DNA from: Mitsuaria chitosanitabida ATCC BAA-476 = NBRC 102408
Lineage (GTDB): Bacteria > Pseudomonadota > Gammaproteobacteria > Burkholderiales > Burkholderiaceae_C
Assembly (NCBI RefSeq): GCF_001598255.1
Contig: NZ_BCYP01000006.1
Span: forward strand, 62,001-126,000
Direction of reading: 5' to 3'
DNA: 64,000 nucleotides
The stretch's first letter is position 1. Each line of letters opens with the position of its first letter. Below, piece after piece: positions 8,618 through 18,738 of the stretch. The notes beneath the pieces were generated by a model. The model had not been told where the DNA came from. It did no database searches and worked only from the letters and a program-made list of their open reading frames with translations. The position numbers and the translations under genes are program-made.

Positions 8618-9255
8618 ACGACATGATCCGACTCCCTCGCACGGGCGGCACCGACGGCGTCCGCCGCGCGCTGACCCTGGGCGGCCTGGCATTGACGCTC
8701 GCGGCGCTGAGCGCCTGCGGCAGCCGCGCGCCGGCGCCGACGCAGATGGACCTCGGTCCGGCGACCGCCTGGCCGGCGCAGACGCCGCTGGCGCGGCGCG
8801 TGGACCTGCAATCGGTGGGCGCCTCCGAGATGCTGCAAGGGACCGGCATCGCCTACCGGCTCACTGATTCGGATCCCTATGCGCGCCGCGTCTATCGCGA
8901 CGCGCGCTGGGCGGCACCGCTGCCGGTGCTGGTGGCGACGCGGCTGCGGCAGCAGTACCTGCGCGCGCCGCTGGTGGCGGGCGGTGATCAGCAACCGGCG
9001 GTCGCGGTGACCCTGGAGCTCGAGGAGACCCTGCAGAACTTCAGCGGCGCGACGCGCAGCGAGGTGCAGGTGCGCGTGACCGCGACGGCCGACGACGGCA
9101 CACAACGCGCCTTCGATCGGACGGAGCCATCGGGCGCGAACGCGGAAGGCGCGGTGAAGGCGACGGCGGCCGCCGTCGACGCGCTGGGGCCGGAAATCGC
9201 GGCCTGGGCCGCGGCGCTCCCGGTCCGGGAGCCTAAGGCGCGCGGGCGGCGCTGA
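8614..9255 (+). CDS. ABC-type transport auxiliary lipoprotein (PqiC-like)
   Basis: A 213-residue lipoprotein. The signal peptide ends in lipobox LSAC with the acylated cysteine at residue 35. The rest matches the ABC-type transport auxiliary component domain (PF03886 type), seen in PqiC and in lipoproteins accompanying MCE transporters. Features are an ARRVDLQSVGASEMLQGTGI region and the later LELEETLQNFSG strand. It likely docks the MCE assembly to the outer membrane. Start ATG 8614 overlaps the mlaD stop. Its 3' end overlaps the convergent J-domain gene by 23 bases. Confidence 0.88.
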   Translation: MNDMIRLPRTGGTDGVRRALTLGGLALTLAALSACGSRAPAPTQMDLGPATAWPAQTPLARRVDLQSVGASEMLQGTGIAYRLTDSDPYARRVYRDARWAAPLPVLVATRLRQQYLRAPLVAGGDQQPAVAVTLELEETLQNFSGATRSEVQVRVTATADDGTQRAFDRTEPSGANAEGAVKATAAAVDALGPEIAAWAAALPVREPKARGRR

Positions 9256-10096
9256 GGCCGCCGCCCAGGCGCTGCTCGCGCTGGCGCAGGAAGGCCTCGG
9301 TCAGGCTGGACTCGGGCTGCAGCCGCTGCCCGATGTAGAGCTCCTGGCGGCGCTCGGTGATCTGGGCGCGCAGGCGGTTGGCCATGATGCCCAGCGGGTC
9401 GAGCCCCTTCTTCTCGGCGCGCTCGACGGACTCGCCCAGCGCATGCATCTGGTGATTGGTCAGCAGCGCGATGTGGGCCTGGACCACGCGCAGGCGGCCC
9501 TGCACCGCGCGCTCGGTCGAACGCAGCCATTCCATGACCGCGTCGGCGTCGCCGCCACGCACCTTGACCATGCTTTCACCGGCCGCGAGCAGCAGCGATT
9601 CCAGCCGGGCGCGGTCCGAGGTCGCATAGGCCTCGTTGACCTCGGCCATCTTGCGTTCGCGGCGGCCGCGCTCGGCGTCGTCGGGCGCGAGGTCCGGATG
9701 CAGGCGCTTGGCGGCGCGGCGATAGAGCGTCTTCAGCGGGGGCGGGCCGACCTGGATCAGGCCGCCTTCGGGTTCGGGCGGGAGCGGGGCGCCCGCCGGC
9801 AGCACCAGCAGCTGGGGCATGGCCGTCGCCTTGGGCGAATCCGGACCGCGCGTGTCCAGGCCGTTGCGGGCCAGCGCCTCGTGCAGATAGCGCATCGCGC
9901 AGTAGAGCTGGGACTCGAGCGCGTCCAGCTCCATGTACAGCGGGCCCAGCGTCGCGACATACCGGTCGATGAAGCCCTGGACGCGTCGGCGCAGCTCGGC
10001 GTACTCCCGTTCCTGATCGGCCAGATAGCGCTGGAGATCGACCAGCTGCTCGCGGCGGCGGTCCAGTTCTCTCGGCGTGATGGCCTGGCTGATCAT
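9233..10096 (-). CDS. J-domain (DnaJ-like) protein with N-terminal coiled coil
   Basis: A 287-residue protein. Residues about 8-80 are helical and probably coiled coil (RRREQLVDLQRYLADQEREY). Residues about 118-170 form a J-domain with the HPD motif at 133-135 (KTLYRRAAKRLHPDLAPDD), which would stimulate an Hsp70 ATPase. The C-terminal region (about 180-287) is helical and of unknown function. No G/F or zinc-finger region is present, so it is a class III type. Start ATG 10096 is chosen because the sequence upstream, though open to 10282, is low in family similarity and contains the short repeats near 10130-10180. The client is unknown. Confidence 0.85.
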   Translation of the reverse strand: MISQAITPRELDRRREQLVDLQRYLADQEREYAELRRRVQGFIDRYVATLGPLYMELDALESQLYCAMRYLHEALARNGLDTRGPDSPKATAMPQLLVLPAGAPLPPEPEGGLIQVGPPPLKTLYRRAAKRLHPDLAPDDAERGRRERKMAEVNEAYATSDRARLESLLLAAGESMVKVRGGDADAVMEWLRSTERAVQGRLRVVQAHIALLTNHQMHALGESVERAEKKGLDPLGIMANRLRAQITERRQELYIGQRLQPESSLTEAFLRQREQRLGGGLSAARAP

Positions 10097-10218
10097 GTCG
10101 AATCGGGTCCCTGCGAAACGGTCTTGGAAGGTGCTTGGGACGGTCTTGTGGACGGTCCTGAACGGGGTCCTGCCCCGTGCGCCGATTCTGCCTTTCGACC
10201 ATGACCCTTCAAAGCGGA

Positions 10219-10245
10219 AACAGCCCGTCTCCGGGCTGTTTTTCT
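10219..10245. terminator. Hairpin terminator between hppA and the J-domain gene
   Basis: Stem AACAGCCCG/CGGGCTGTT with loop TCTC. On the plus strand it is followed by TTTTT; on the minus strand, the direction of hppA, only TTT follows. It lies 110 bases beyond the hppA stop and is the only terminator-like element there. Confidence 0.6.
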
Positions 10246-10354
10246 CAGCGTTTTCCCAGGGCGTCCCCAGGGGAGGCGCCACCCCCGCGACCCGGGGGCG
10301 GACGTCCCCGGAAGCGGCGTCCGGAGATCGCCCGGATCGGGCGGCGCCCAGGGC

Positions 10355-12568
<2,214 letters not shown>

Positions 12569-12780
12569 AGATTTGTCTCCTATCGCTGACCGCCATCTTT
12601 CAGAAGTGACGGCCTGGCACCGCGGCGCCGGTCCTGCGCGCGCGACAGCAACAGTCCGTCGGACGATGCTAAGCCCGGCGATACCGCATGGCATGAGCGT
12701 TTACCAGCGGATCCAGGGGACGGGCCCGATGGGGCCAGGGCTTGCGGGGAGGGGCGGCAAGAACTGGCCCCGGGGCGAAG
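12569..12780. other. Non-coding spacer upstream of hppA
   Basis: No gene is supported here. It must hold the hppA promoter on the minus strand; a weak TTAGCAT-like -10 near 12671 is the only candidate I see. The rest leads into the palindromic repeat element at 12781. Confidence 0.4.
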
Positions 12781-13001
12781 ACCCTCACCCCAGCCCTCTC
12801 CCGCTCGCGGGAGAGGGGGCCATACAGAGCGCTCTCCGCCAGCGGGAGAGGGGGCCATACAGAGCGCTCTCCGCCAGCGGGAGAGGGAGCCGGACAGAGC
12901 GCTCTTCGTCAGCGGGAGAGGTGCTGAAAAAGCGTGATTCACGTGGCCTTGACGCGAGTGGCCCCCTCTCCCGCGGGGCGGGAGAGGGCGGGGGTGAGGG
13001 T
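12781..13001. repeat. Palindromic REP-like element with four tandem 35-base units
   Basis: The outer arms are inverted copies: ACCCTCACCCC with CCCTCTCCCGC at 12781-12803, and GCGGGAGAGGG with GGGGTGAGGGT at 12979-13001. Between them, a 35-base unit beginning at GAGAGG and containing CATACAGAGCGCTCTCC recurs at 12811, 12846, 12881 and, degenerated, 12916. Each unit carries the palindromic core GAGCGCTC. CTCTCCCGC/GCGGGAGAG-rich elements of this look are common between genes in Burkholderiales and Xanthomonadales. It lies between the hppA start and the citrate-synthase-like stop. No protein is encoded convincingly. Confidence 0.85.
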
Positions 13002-13043
13002 GGGAGCGTGGCATGCCCCGGTGGCACGCTTTACCGCCGAGCC

Positions 13044-14237
13044 TCAGCGCGTCCTGCGCTTCGCCTTGCGCGGATCCGGCGCCTGCGCGGCGCTCGGTCC
13101 GGTGTATCGGCCTCGCGGCCGGATGATCGAGTCCACGCCGAGCTGCTCCATCCCATGCGCGAGCAGCCCCACGCTGCGCGCGGTGGCGAACATGGCGAAG
13201 GCCGCGTCGGCCGGCAGCCTGTAGCGCGCGGCCAGCGTCGCCAGCGCTACGTCCATGGTCGGCAACTGTCCGGTGAGCGCGACCACGCGCTCGATCAGAC
13301 GCCCGATCGCGGCGGGCGGCCTGAAGTCCGCCATCAGCGACGCGGCGCGCGGATCGCCGTCCGGATAGATGTGATGCCCGAACCCGGGCAGCGGCATCGC
13401 CGACGACAGGTAGCGGTCGATGACCGCATCGGCGCCGTCGCGCTCGACTTCGTCGAACAGCGCGCGCACGCGGCCCGACGCGTCGCCGTGCAGCGGGCCG
13501 GAGAAAGTCGTCAGTCCCGCGAGCAGACAGGCGGGCAGCGACGCCCCGGTCGACGCGGTGATGCGCGCGGAGAAGGCGGAGCTGGTGATCTCGTGATCCG
13601 CCAGCAGCACCAGCGTCCTGCGCAGAAGGGCGGCGAAGGTGCGCGACTGGCCCCAGCCGCGCGCGAGCCGCTCGTGCAGCGGCGCGTCGCTGTCGGGCGA
13701 GGCACCGAAGGCGCACCCGATGCGGCCCACCAGCGCGGCGGCCTCGCCGTGCAGCACGCGCGGCACGCGGCCGCGCGTCGAGTGCCCCGTGGCGGTCAAC
13801 GCGGCGAACTCGGTGAAGGCGCGGATGCGGCCGGCGGGCAGCGTGGACACGATGTCCAGCGGTGCTTGCGGCGCGAAGGCCGGCGTGTCCGCCATGTTCC
13901 AGAGCAGGCGCGCCGCCTCTTCCAGCGTCGCGGTCGCCGACAGCTCGACCACGTCCACGCCGCGGTAGTAGGGCCGGCCGCCGGCGAAGGTGGCGATGGA
14001 CGTCGGGATGCTGGGCTCGGCGCCGAAGAGCGTGGTGGTGGCCAGGGTCTCGCGGGTGCGGCCCGTCTCCTTGCGGCGCACCAGCGCGGACACGTCCTCC
14101 GCGCGATAGAGGCTGCGGCGCGAGTCCTCGGGATCGGGGCTCACGCCGATGCGGCCGCGGCTCACGTACGCATAGACCGTCTGCTGGCGCACGCCCAGCG
14201 TCTGCTTCACCTCGTCCAGCGTCATCCAGGCGGCCAT
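13044..14237 (-). CDS. Citrate synthase-like protein with N-terminal helix-turn-helix
   Basis: A 397-residue fusion. Residues 1-60 are a MerR/excisionase-like helix-turn-helix (MTLDEVKQTLGVRQQTVYAY with a wing around SRRSLYRAEDV). Residues about 65-385 are a citrate synthase fold. Catalytic residues are kept: H250 (GPLHGDAS), H288 (GFGHHIY), D329 (PTMDVALATL), plus the DHE motif at 214-216. It may therefore both condense an acyl-CoA with an oxoacid and bind DNA. Start ATG 14237 has ribosome-binding site AAAGGAGAC. It is divergent from a Bug-receptor gene across a spacer rich in TTGATC half-sites, which suggests autoregulation. The true substrate (oxaloacetate, 2-methyl or other) is unknown. 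Its C-terminus is basic (RKAKRRTR). Confidence 0.85.
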   Translation of the reverse strand: MAAWMTLDEVKQTLGVRQQTVYAYVSRGRIGVSPDPEDSRRSLYRAEDVSALVRRKETGRTRETLATTTLFGAEPSIPTSIATFAGGRPYYRGVDVVELSATATLEEAARLLWNMADTPAFAPQAPLDIVSTLPAGRIRAFTEFAALTATGHSTRGRVPRVLHGEAAALVGRIGCAFGASPDSDAPLHERLARGWGQSRTFAALLRRTLVLLADHEITSSAFSARITASTGASLPACLLAGLTTFSGPLHGDASGRVRALFDEVERDGADAVIDRYLSSAMPLPGFGHHIYPDGDPRAASLMADFRPPAAIGRLIERVVALTGQLPTMDVALATLAARYRLPADAAFAMFATARSVGLLAHGMEQLGVDSIIRPRGRYTGPSAAQAPDPRKAKRRTR

Positions 14238-14328
14238 GCCGTCTCCTTTGTCCCGCGGGGTGTCGTGGTCGCGGTGTCCGCCGCGCCATGCCCGCTTCCG
14301 GCGCCGGGGAGGACGCCGTCGGGTCGTC

Positions 14329-14357
14329 AATGTATGGATCAACATGACGCGCGTCCA
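14329..14357 (-). promoter_or_regulatory. Putative promoter of the HTH-citrate synthase gene
   Basis: Reading leftward, TGGACG (14357-14352) and TACATT (14334-14329) are 17 bases apart, a good sigma-70 fit, giving a leader of about 85 bases. An imperfect palindrome (GTCAATGT to ACATGAC, 14326-14348) containing a TTGATC half-site covers the -10. Confidence 0.5.
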
Positions 14358-14407
14358 TCCGGGGAAGGTCGGAGTCGATCGGCCTGATCGCGGGCGTTGC
14401 GCGACGG

Positions 14408-14430
14408 ATATTGATCTTGATGATCAATAT
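14408..14430. promoter_or_regulatory. Perfect AT-rich inverted repeat, probable operator
   Basis: Arms ATATTGATC and GATCAATAT, nine bases each, are separated by TTGAT. The AT-richness contrasts with the GC-rich surroundings. It lies between the divergent HTH-citrate synthase and Bug genes and shares the TTGATC half-site with the palindrome at 14337-14342. The most likely binder is the helix-turn-helix domain encoded alongside. Confidence 0.65.
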
Positions 14431-14538
14431 TGACCGGCTCAGGAGCCGCTGGGAGCATGACCTCACGCCCATCGACGGTGCCCGCCAAGGAGGCGCCGCG
14501 AGTCCGCCGACCTCATGCCCCAACCCGGAGACAACCGC

Positions 14539-15567
14539 ATGACCCTCGTCCGTCGATCCGCCCGCCGAACCGCCGGCAATGCCGCCCGCCGATCACTGGT
14601 CCTCGCCGCCGCGCTCGCCGCGGGCCTCGCGACGCCCGCCGTCTTCGCGCTGGGCCCGCAGGCGGGCCCGGCCTCGGGACCGTACCCCTCGCGCCCGATC
14701 ACGATCATCGTCGGCACCAGCGCCGGCAGCACGACCGACGGCCTGGCGCGCGCGATCGGCCAGGAGATCACGACCGAGACCCGGATCCCCGTGATTGTCG
14801 ACAACAAGGCGGGCGCCAGCGGCGGCATCGCCGCGCAGGCCGCGGCGCGCGCGCCGGCCGACGGCTACACCGTGTTCATCACGACCAACACCACGCAGGC
14901 GGCCAATCCGCATCTGTTCCGCAAGCTGGGCTACGACCCGGTGAAGGACTTCGCGCCGGTGGGTGCCCTGGTCAAGGGCTATCTGCTGCTGGTCACGAAT
15001 CCGCGCATCCCGGCGCGCAACGTCACCGAGCTGGCCGCCGCGGCGAAGAAGCAGCAACTGACCTTCGGCGCGGGCAGCTCCTCGGCGCGGGTGGCGTCGG
15101 AGCTGTTCCAGCAGATGACCCGAACGCAGCTGACCTACGTGCCCTACAAGGCCAACCCGCAGGCCATCGTCGATCTGGTCGGCGGCCAGATCGACCTGAT
15201 GATCGTGGACCTGACCACCAGCCTGCCGCAGGTCAAGGCCGGCAAGCTCAAGGCGCTGGGCGTGAGCAGTCCCAAGCGGTCGCCGCTGGTGCCGGACCTG
15301 CCGACGATCTCCGAGGCCGGCCTGCCGGGTTACGAGATCAGCTACTGGAACGCGGTCTACCTGCCGGCCGGCACGCCCGCGCCGGTCGTCGAGCGCCTGA
15401 ACGCGCTGATGCAGAAGGCCATGACCGCGCCGGCGGTGCGCCGTTTCGTCGAGCAGAACGGCATGGAGCCCTTCACCTCCACCCCGGCCGAGCTCGCCGC
15501 CTTCCAGGCCGCCGAATACAAGCGCTGGGGCGAGGTGATCAAGACCGCCGGCATCCAGCCGGAGTGA
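14539..15567 (+). CDS. Bug family (TctC) periplasmic substrate-binding protein
   Basis: A 342-residue extracytoplasmic receptor of the Bug/TctC family, which binds carboxylates (dicarboxylates, tricarboxylates, aromatic acids and others). A Sec signal peptide spans residues 1 to about 37 (cleavage near AVFA-LG). Family motifs follow: YPSRPITIIVGTSAGSTTDGLAR, NKAGASGGIAAQAAARAPADGYT and LTYVPYKANPQAIVDLVGGQID. Start ATG 14539 is preferred over the in-frame ATG 14515 because CCGGAGAC lies at the right distance. No TctA/TctB membrane subunits are nearby, so it is an orphan receptor as is common in this order. Downstream is a 2-hydroxyacid dehydrogenase, hinting that the ligand is a hydroxy- or oxo-acid. 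Confidence 0.9.
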   Translation: MTLVRRSARRTAGNAARRSLVLAAALAAGLATPAVFALGPQAGPASGPYPSRPITIIVGTSAGSTTDGLARAIGQEITTETRIPVIVDNKAGASGGIAAQAAARAPADGYTVFITTNTTQAANPHLFRKLGYDPVKDFAPVGALVKGYLLLVTNPRIPARNVTELAAAAKKQQLTFGAGSSSARVASELFQQMTRTQLTYVPYKANPQAIVDLVGGQIDLMIVDLTTSLPQVKAGKLKALGVSSPKRSPLVPDLPTISEAGLPGYEISYWNAVYLPAGTPAPVVERLNALMQKAMTAPAVRRFVEQNGMEPFTSTPAELAAFQAAEYKRWGEVIKTAGIQPE

Positions 15568-15698
15568 GCCGTGGCGCCAGCCGCGCCCCGTCCCCTCGAC
15601 CCCGCCCGAACCGATCCCGTCCGCTCCGTCGCGGCGAGCTCCGGATCGCCTCCGGAGCCCGCCCGGCGACCGTCCCGAAATAGAGAGGTAGATGCCCC

Positions 15699-16652
15699 AT
15701 GAAACCCCACGTCCTGCAGCTCAATCCCATCCTGGTGCCGTCGATCAACGTGAAGCTCAACGAGCGCTACACGATGCATCGCCTGTTCGAGCAGGCGGAC
15801 CCCGAGGCCTATGTGGCCGAGCACGGCGCGCTGATGCGCGGCGTGATCACCGGCGGTCACACCGGCATCACGCGCGCGATGATGGAGCGGCTGCCGGCGC
15901 TCGAGGTGGTCGCGGTGAACGGCGTGGGCACCGACGCCGTCGACATCGCCTATGCGCGCGAGCGCCGGCTCCCCGTGACCGGCACCTTCGGCGCGCTGAC
16001 CGAGGACGTCGCGGACATGGCCCTGGCGCTGCTGCTGGCGACTTGCCGCCACATCGGCGCGGTCGACCGCTTCGTGCGCGGCGGGCTGTGGCCCAGGTTT
16101 CCGCAGCCGAGCGCGCTGCCGCTGGCGCGCCGCGTGAGCGGAATGCGCGTGGGCATCGTGGGTCTGGGCCGGGTGGGGCGCGCCGTCGCGCAACGCGTCG
16201 AGGCCTTCGGCTGCCCGGTGCGCTACACCGACCTGAAGGAGATCGCGGAGGTGCCGTGGGCCTTCGAGGCCGACCTGCTGCGACTCGCCCGCGACAGCGA
16301 CGCGCTGATCGTCTGCGCCGCGGCCGACAAGGCGCGCGATCTGATCGACGCGCCGGTGCTGGAGGCGCTCGGGCCACGCGGGTTCCTGGTCAACGTCGCG
16401 CGGGGGCGCCTGGTCAAGGAGGCGGACCTGGTGAAGGCCTTGCAGGACAAGCGCATCGCGGGCGCGGGCCTGGACGTCTTCGCGGACGAGCCGAACGTGA
16501 CACCCGCGCTGCTGGACTTCGACAACGTCGTCCTGCAGGCCCACCGCGCCAGCGCGACCGAGGAGACGCGCGAGGCGATGGGCGAGATGGTGCTGGAGAG
16601 CCTCGCGCAGGCGTTGGCCGGCCAGCGGCCGACGCACAGCCTGACGACCTGA
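15699..16652 (+). CDS. D-isomer specific 2-hydroxyacid dehydrogenase family protein
   Basis: A 317-residue NAD(P)-dependent dehydrogenase. The Rossmann motif GLGRVG is at 155-160. The catalytic triad is R235 (VNVARG), E264 (FADEP) and H282 (AHRAS). Family members reduce 2-oxoacids such as glyoxylate, hydroxypyruvate or gluconate derivatives, or do the reverse. The ATG follows GAGAGGTAGA. It is 131 bases downstream of the Bug gene with no obvious terminator between, so they may be co-transcribed. The pairing suggests uptake and conversion of a small hydroxy- or oxo-acid; the exact substrate is not readable. Confidence 0.9.
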   Translation: MKPHVLQLNPILVPSINVKLNERYTMHRLFEQADPEAYVAEHGALMRGVITGGHTGITRAMMERLPALEVVAVNGVGTDAVDIAYARERRLPVTGTFGALTEDVADMALALLLATCRHIGAVDRFVRGGLWPRFPQPSALPLARRVSGMRVGIVGLGRVGRAVAQRVEAFGCPVRYTDLKEIAEVPWAFEADLLRLARDSDALIVCAAADKARDLIDAPVLEALGPRGFLVNVARGRLVKEADLVKALQDKRIAGAGLDVFADEPNVTPALLDFDNVVLQAHRASATEETREAMGEMVLESLAQALAGQRPTHSLTT

Positions 16653-16724
16653 GGGGGGAAGATCGGCCAGGAGGGGCCGGTGCCCGAGGCGTGCCGCTCG
16701 TCAGGCCCGATTCAGCGGACCCTC

Positions 16725-16730
16725 TAGAAT
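16725..16730 (+). promoter_or_regulatory. Candidate -10 of the ppa promoter
   Basis: TAGAAT, about 48 bases before the ppa ATG. The leader contains a small hairpin, CCCGGA/TCCGGG (16741-16758). No convincing -35. Confidence 0.45.
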
Positions 16731-16778
16731 CGCGGTTTTCCCGGAGTTGTTTCCGGGATCACTTCGCTGTCCACCATC

Positions 16779-17318
16779 ATGAGCCTGCATAAAGTCACCC
16801 CCGGCGCGAAGGCGCCCGAGCAGTTCAACGTCGTCATCGAGATCCCGATGAACGCCGACCCGATCAAGTACGAGGTCGACAAGGAAAGCGGCGCCCTGTT
16901 CGTCGATCGCTTCATGACGACGGCGATGCACTACCCGTGCAACTACGGCTACATCCCGCAGACGCTGGCCGACGACGGTGACCCGGTGGACGTGCTGGTG
17001 ATCACGCCCTTCCCGCTGACCCCGGGCGTGGTGGTGACTTGCCGCGCCATCGGCGTGCTGCAGATGGACGACGAAGCGGGCGGCGACGCCAAGCTGCTGG
17101 CCGTCCCGACCACCAAGATCCTCCCGATCTACGAGCACTGGACCAAGCCCGAGGACATCAACCAGATGCGCCTGAAGGCCATCCAGCATTTCTTCGAGCA
17201 CTACAAGGATCTGGAAGCCGGCAAGTGGGTGAAGGTCAAGGGCTGGGAAGGCCCGGAAGCCGCCAAGAAGGAAATCACCGACGGCCTGGCCAACTACGCC
17301 AAGGCCCAGCAGGCCTGA
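16779..17318 (+). CDS. ppa: Inorganic pyrophosphatase (soluble, family I)
   Basis: A 179-residue cytoplasmic enzyme that splits pyrophosphate to two phosphates and drives biosynthetic reactions forward. The metal-binding signature is DDGDPVDVL, and family residues around [11 protein letters not shown] and [11 protein letters not shown] are present, as is the C-terminal KGWEG segment. The length is typical of bacterial family I hexamers. It is monocistronic: a promoter lies upstream and a strong terminator follows. Confidence 0.97.
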   Translation: MSLHKVTPGAKAPEQFNVVIEIPMNADPIKYEVDKESGALFVDRFMTTAMHYPCNYGYIPQTLADDGDPVDVLVITPFPLTPGVVVTCRAIGVLQMDDEAGGDAKLLAVPTTKILPIYEHWTKPEDINQMRLKAIQHFFEHYKDLEAGKWVKVKGWEGPEAAKKEITDGLANYAKAQQA

Positions 17319-17365
17319 GGCGGCGCGTGACCGGCGGCATCGCCCGGTCCGAGCCCGAACGACGA

Positions 17366-17392
17366 AGCGCCCCGAGGGGCGCTTTTTCTTTG
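17366..17392 (+). terminator. Intrinsic terminator of ppa
   Basis: Stem AGCGCCC/GGGCGCT with loop CGAG, followed by TTTTTCTTT. Confidence 0.9.
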
Positions 17393-17435
17393 CCGGCGCC
17401 CGCGCGGCGCTCCTGCTCCGCGGCCTTCGCGACGC

Positions 17436-18680
17436 TCACTCCCGCTCGAGCTCCGGCGCCGACTTGAAGGGCTGATGCCGCTCCAGCTCGTCGATGTACT
17501 CGTCCATGGCCTGGCCCTCGCGCTCGAGGAAATCCGCCACCGCCTCCCGGAACTGGGGATGCGCCAGCCAGTGCGCCGAATGGGTGGCCACCGGCATCAG
17601 CCCGCGCGCCATCTTGTGCTCGCCCTGCGCGCCGCCCTCGAAGCGCAGCCAGCCGTGCTCCAGGCACCAGGCCAGCGGCTGGTAGTAGCAGGCGTCGAAG
17701 TGCAGGTTGGGGATGTAGCGCACCGAACCCCAGTAGCGGCCGTAGGCCGCCCGCTGCGTCTCGTCGATCGCCACCAGCGACGCGGCCACGCGGTCGCCCT
17801 GCTCGTCGCGGGCGAGGAACATCAGCCATTGCCCGGGCAGGTCCGCGGCCATGCGGGCGAAGAACTCGCGCGTCAGGTAGGGCTTGTTGCGGTGCGCGAG
17901 GTAAGTGCGGGTGTAGCACTCGTAGAAGAAATCCCAGTCCTCGGGCGTGATCGCCGCGCCGCGCAGCGGCTCGAAGCGCAGGCCGGCCTCCGCGACCTTG
18001 CGCTGCTCCTGCTGGATCTTCTTGCGCTTCTCGCGCTGCAGCGATTGCAGGTAATCCGTGAAGCGGCGCGGCACGCCGTCGCCCGTCCAGTGGAATTGCA
18101 CCTGCTGGCGCGCCAGCCAGCCGTCGCCGGTGAGCGCGCGCTGGTCCCGCGCATCGCCGAAGAGCACATGCACGGACGAGAGTTCCGCCTTCGTCGCCAG
18201 CGCGCGCAGACCCTTCACCAGCCAGTCGCGCGCCGCGTCGTCGCGCGCCAGCAGCCGGCTGCCCGGCACCGGCGTGAACGGCACCGCGACCAGCAGCTTG
18301 GGGTAGTAGGCCAGCCCGTGCCGGTCGTAGGCCTCCGCCCAGGCCCAGTCGAAGACGTATTCCCCGTACGAGTGCCCCTTGAGATACGCGGGGCAGGCGG
18401 CGATCAGCTCGTCGCCCTCCCACACGCTGAGGAACTGCGCCTGCCAACCCTTCTTCGCCACCGCGGAGCCCGACGCGTGCATCGCCACCAGGTACTCGTG
18501 GCGCATGAAGGGCGAGGGCAAGGGCGCACGCGCCAGCAGCGCGTTCCAGGCGTCGCGCGGCAGCGCGGCGGGGTCGTCGTCGACGCGGATCAGCGGGACG
18601 GCGGCATCGATGGATTCGACGTCGGCGGCCGATGCGGATGTGGGGGAGGGAGAGCGGGCGGTCATGCGCGGGGGAGTCAT
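17436..18680 (-). CDS. FemAB-like GNAT acetyltransferase (DUF482)
   Basis: A 414-residue protein of the peptidogalycan biosysnthesis/DUF482 family (PF04339 type), related to the FemAB and GNAT folds. Family segments include SPFMRHEYLVAMHASGSA, CPAYLKGHSYGEYVFDW, YYPKLLVAVPFTPVPG, EKRKKIQQEQRKV and YGRYWGSV. Start ATG 18680 is taken; a second in-frame ATG at 18665 is possible. A TAAGAT -10-like element lies 10 bases upstream, so the leader is very short. The gene diverges from nadE. The acceptor substrate is not known for this family. Confidence 0.87.
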   Translation of the reverse strand: MTPPRMTARSPSPTSASAADVESIDAAVPLIRVDDDPAALPRDAWNALLARAPLPSPFMRHEYLVAMHASGSAVAKKGWQAQFLSVWEGDELIAACPAYLKGHSYGEYVFDWAWAEAYDRHGLAYYPKLLVAVPFTPVPGSRLLARDDAARDWLVKGLRALATKAELSSVHVLFGDARDQRALTGDGWLARQQVQFHWTGDGVPRRFTDYLQSLQREKRKKIQQEQRKVAEAGLRFEPLRGAAITPEDWDFFYECYTRTYLAHRNKPYLTREFFARMAADLPGQWLMFLARDEQGDRVAASLVAIDETQRAAYGRYWGSVRYIPNLHFDACYYQPLAWCLEHGWLRFEGGAQGEHKMARGLMPVATHSAHWLAHPQFREAVADFLEREGQAMDEYIDELERHQPFKSAPELERE

Positions 18681-18738
18681 GCGCGGTCGATCTTAGGGTC
18701 AAGCCCAAACCCCTCGCTTTGATGGCAGGATGCGCGCC

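Noticed and set aside
10125-10180. Short degenerate repeats (ACGGTCTTG, ACGGTCCTG, GGGGTCCTG) upstream of the J-domain start
   Set aside because: Too short and irregular to call an operator or repeat family; they may be chance or remnants of coding sequence.
12805-12921. Possible CRISPR array
   Set aside because: The 35-base units are directly adjacent with no spacers and carry palindromic REP-like cores; no cas genes are in the window.
13044-14237. Plain housekeeping citrate synthase gltA
   Set aside because: The N-terminal helix-turn-helix, sequence divergence and Bug/dehydrogenase neighbourhood do not fit gltA, which normally lies by the sdh genes.
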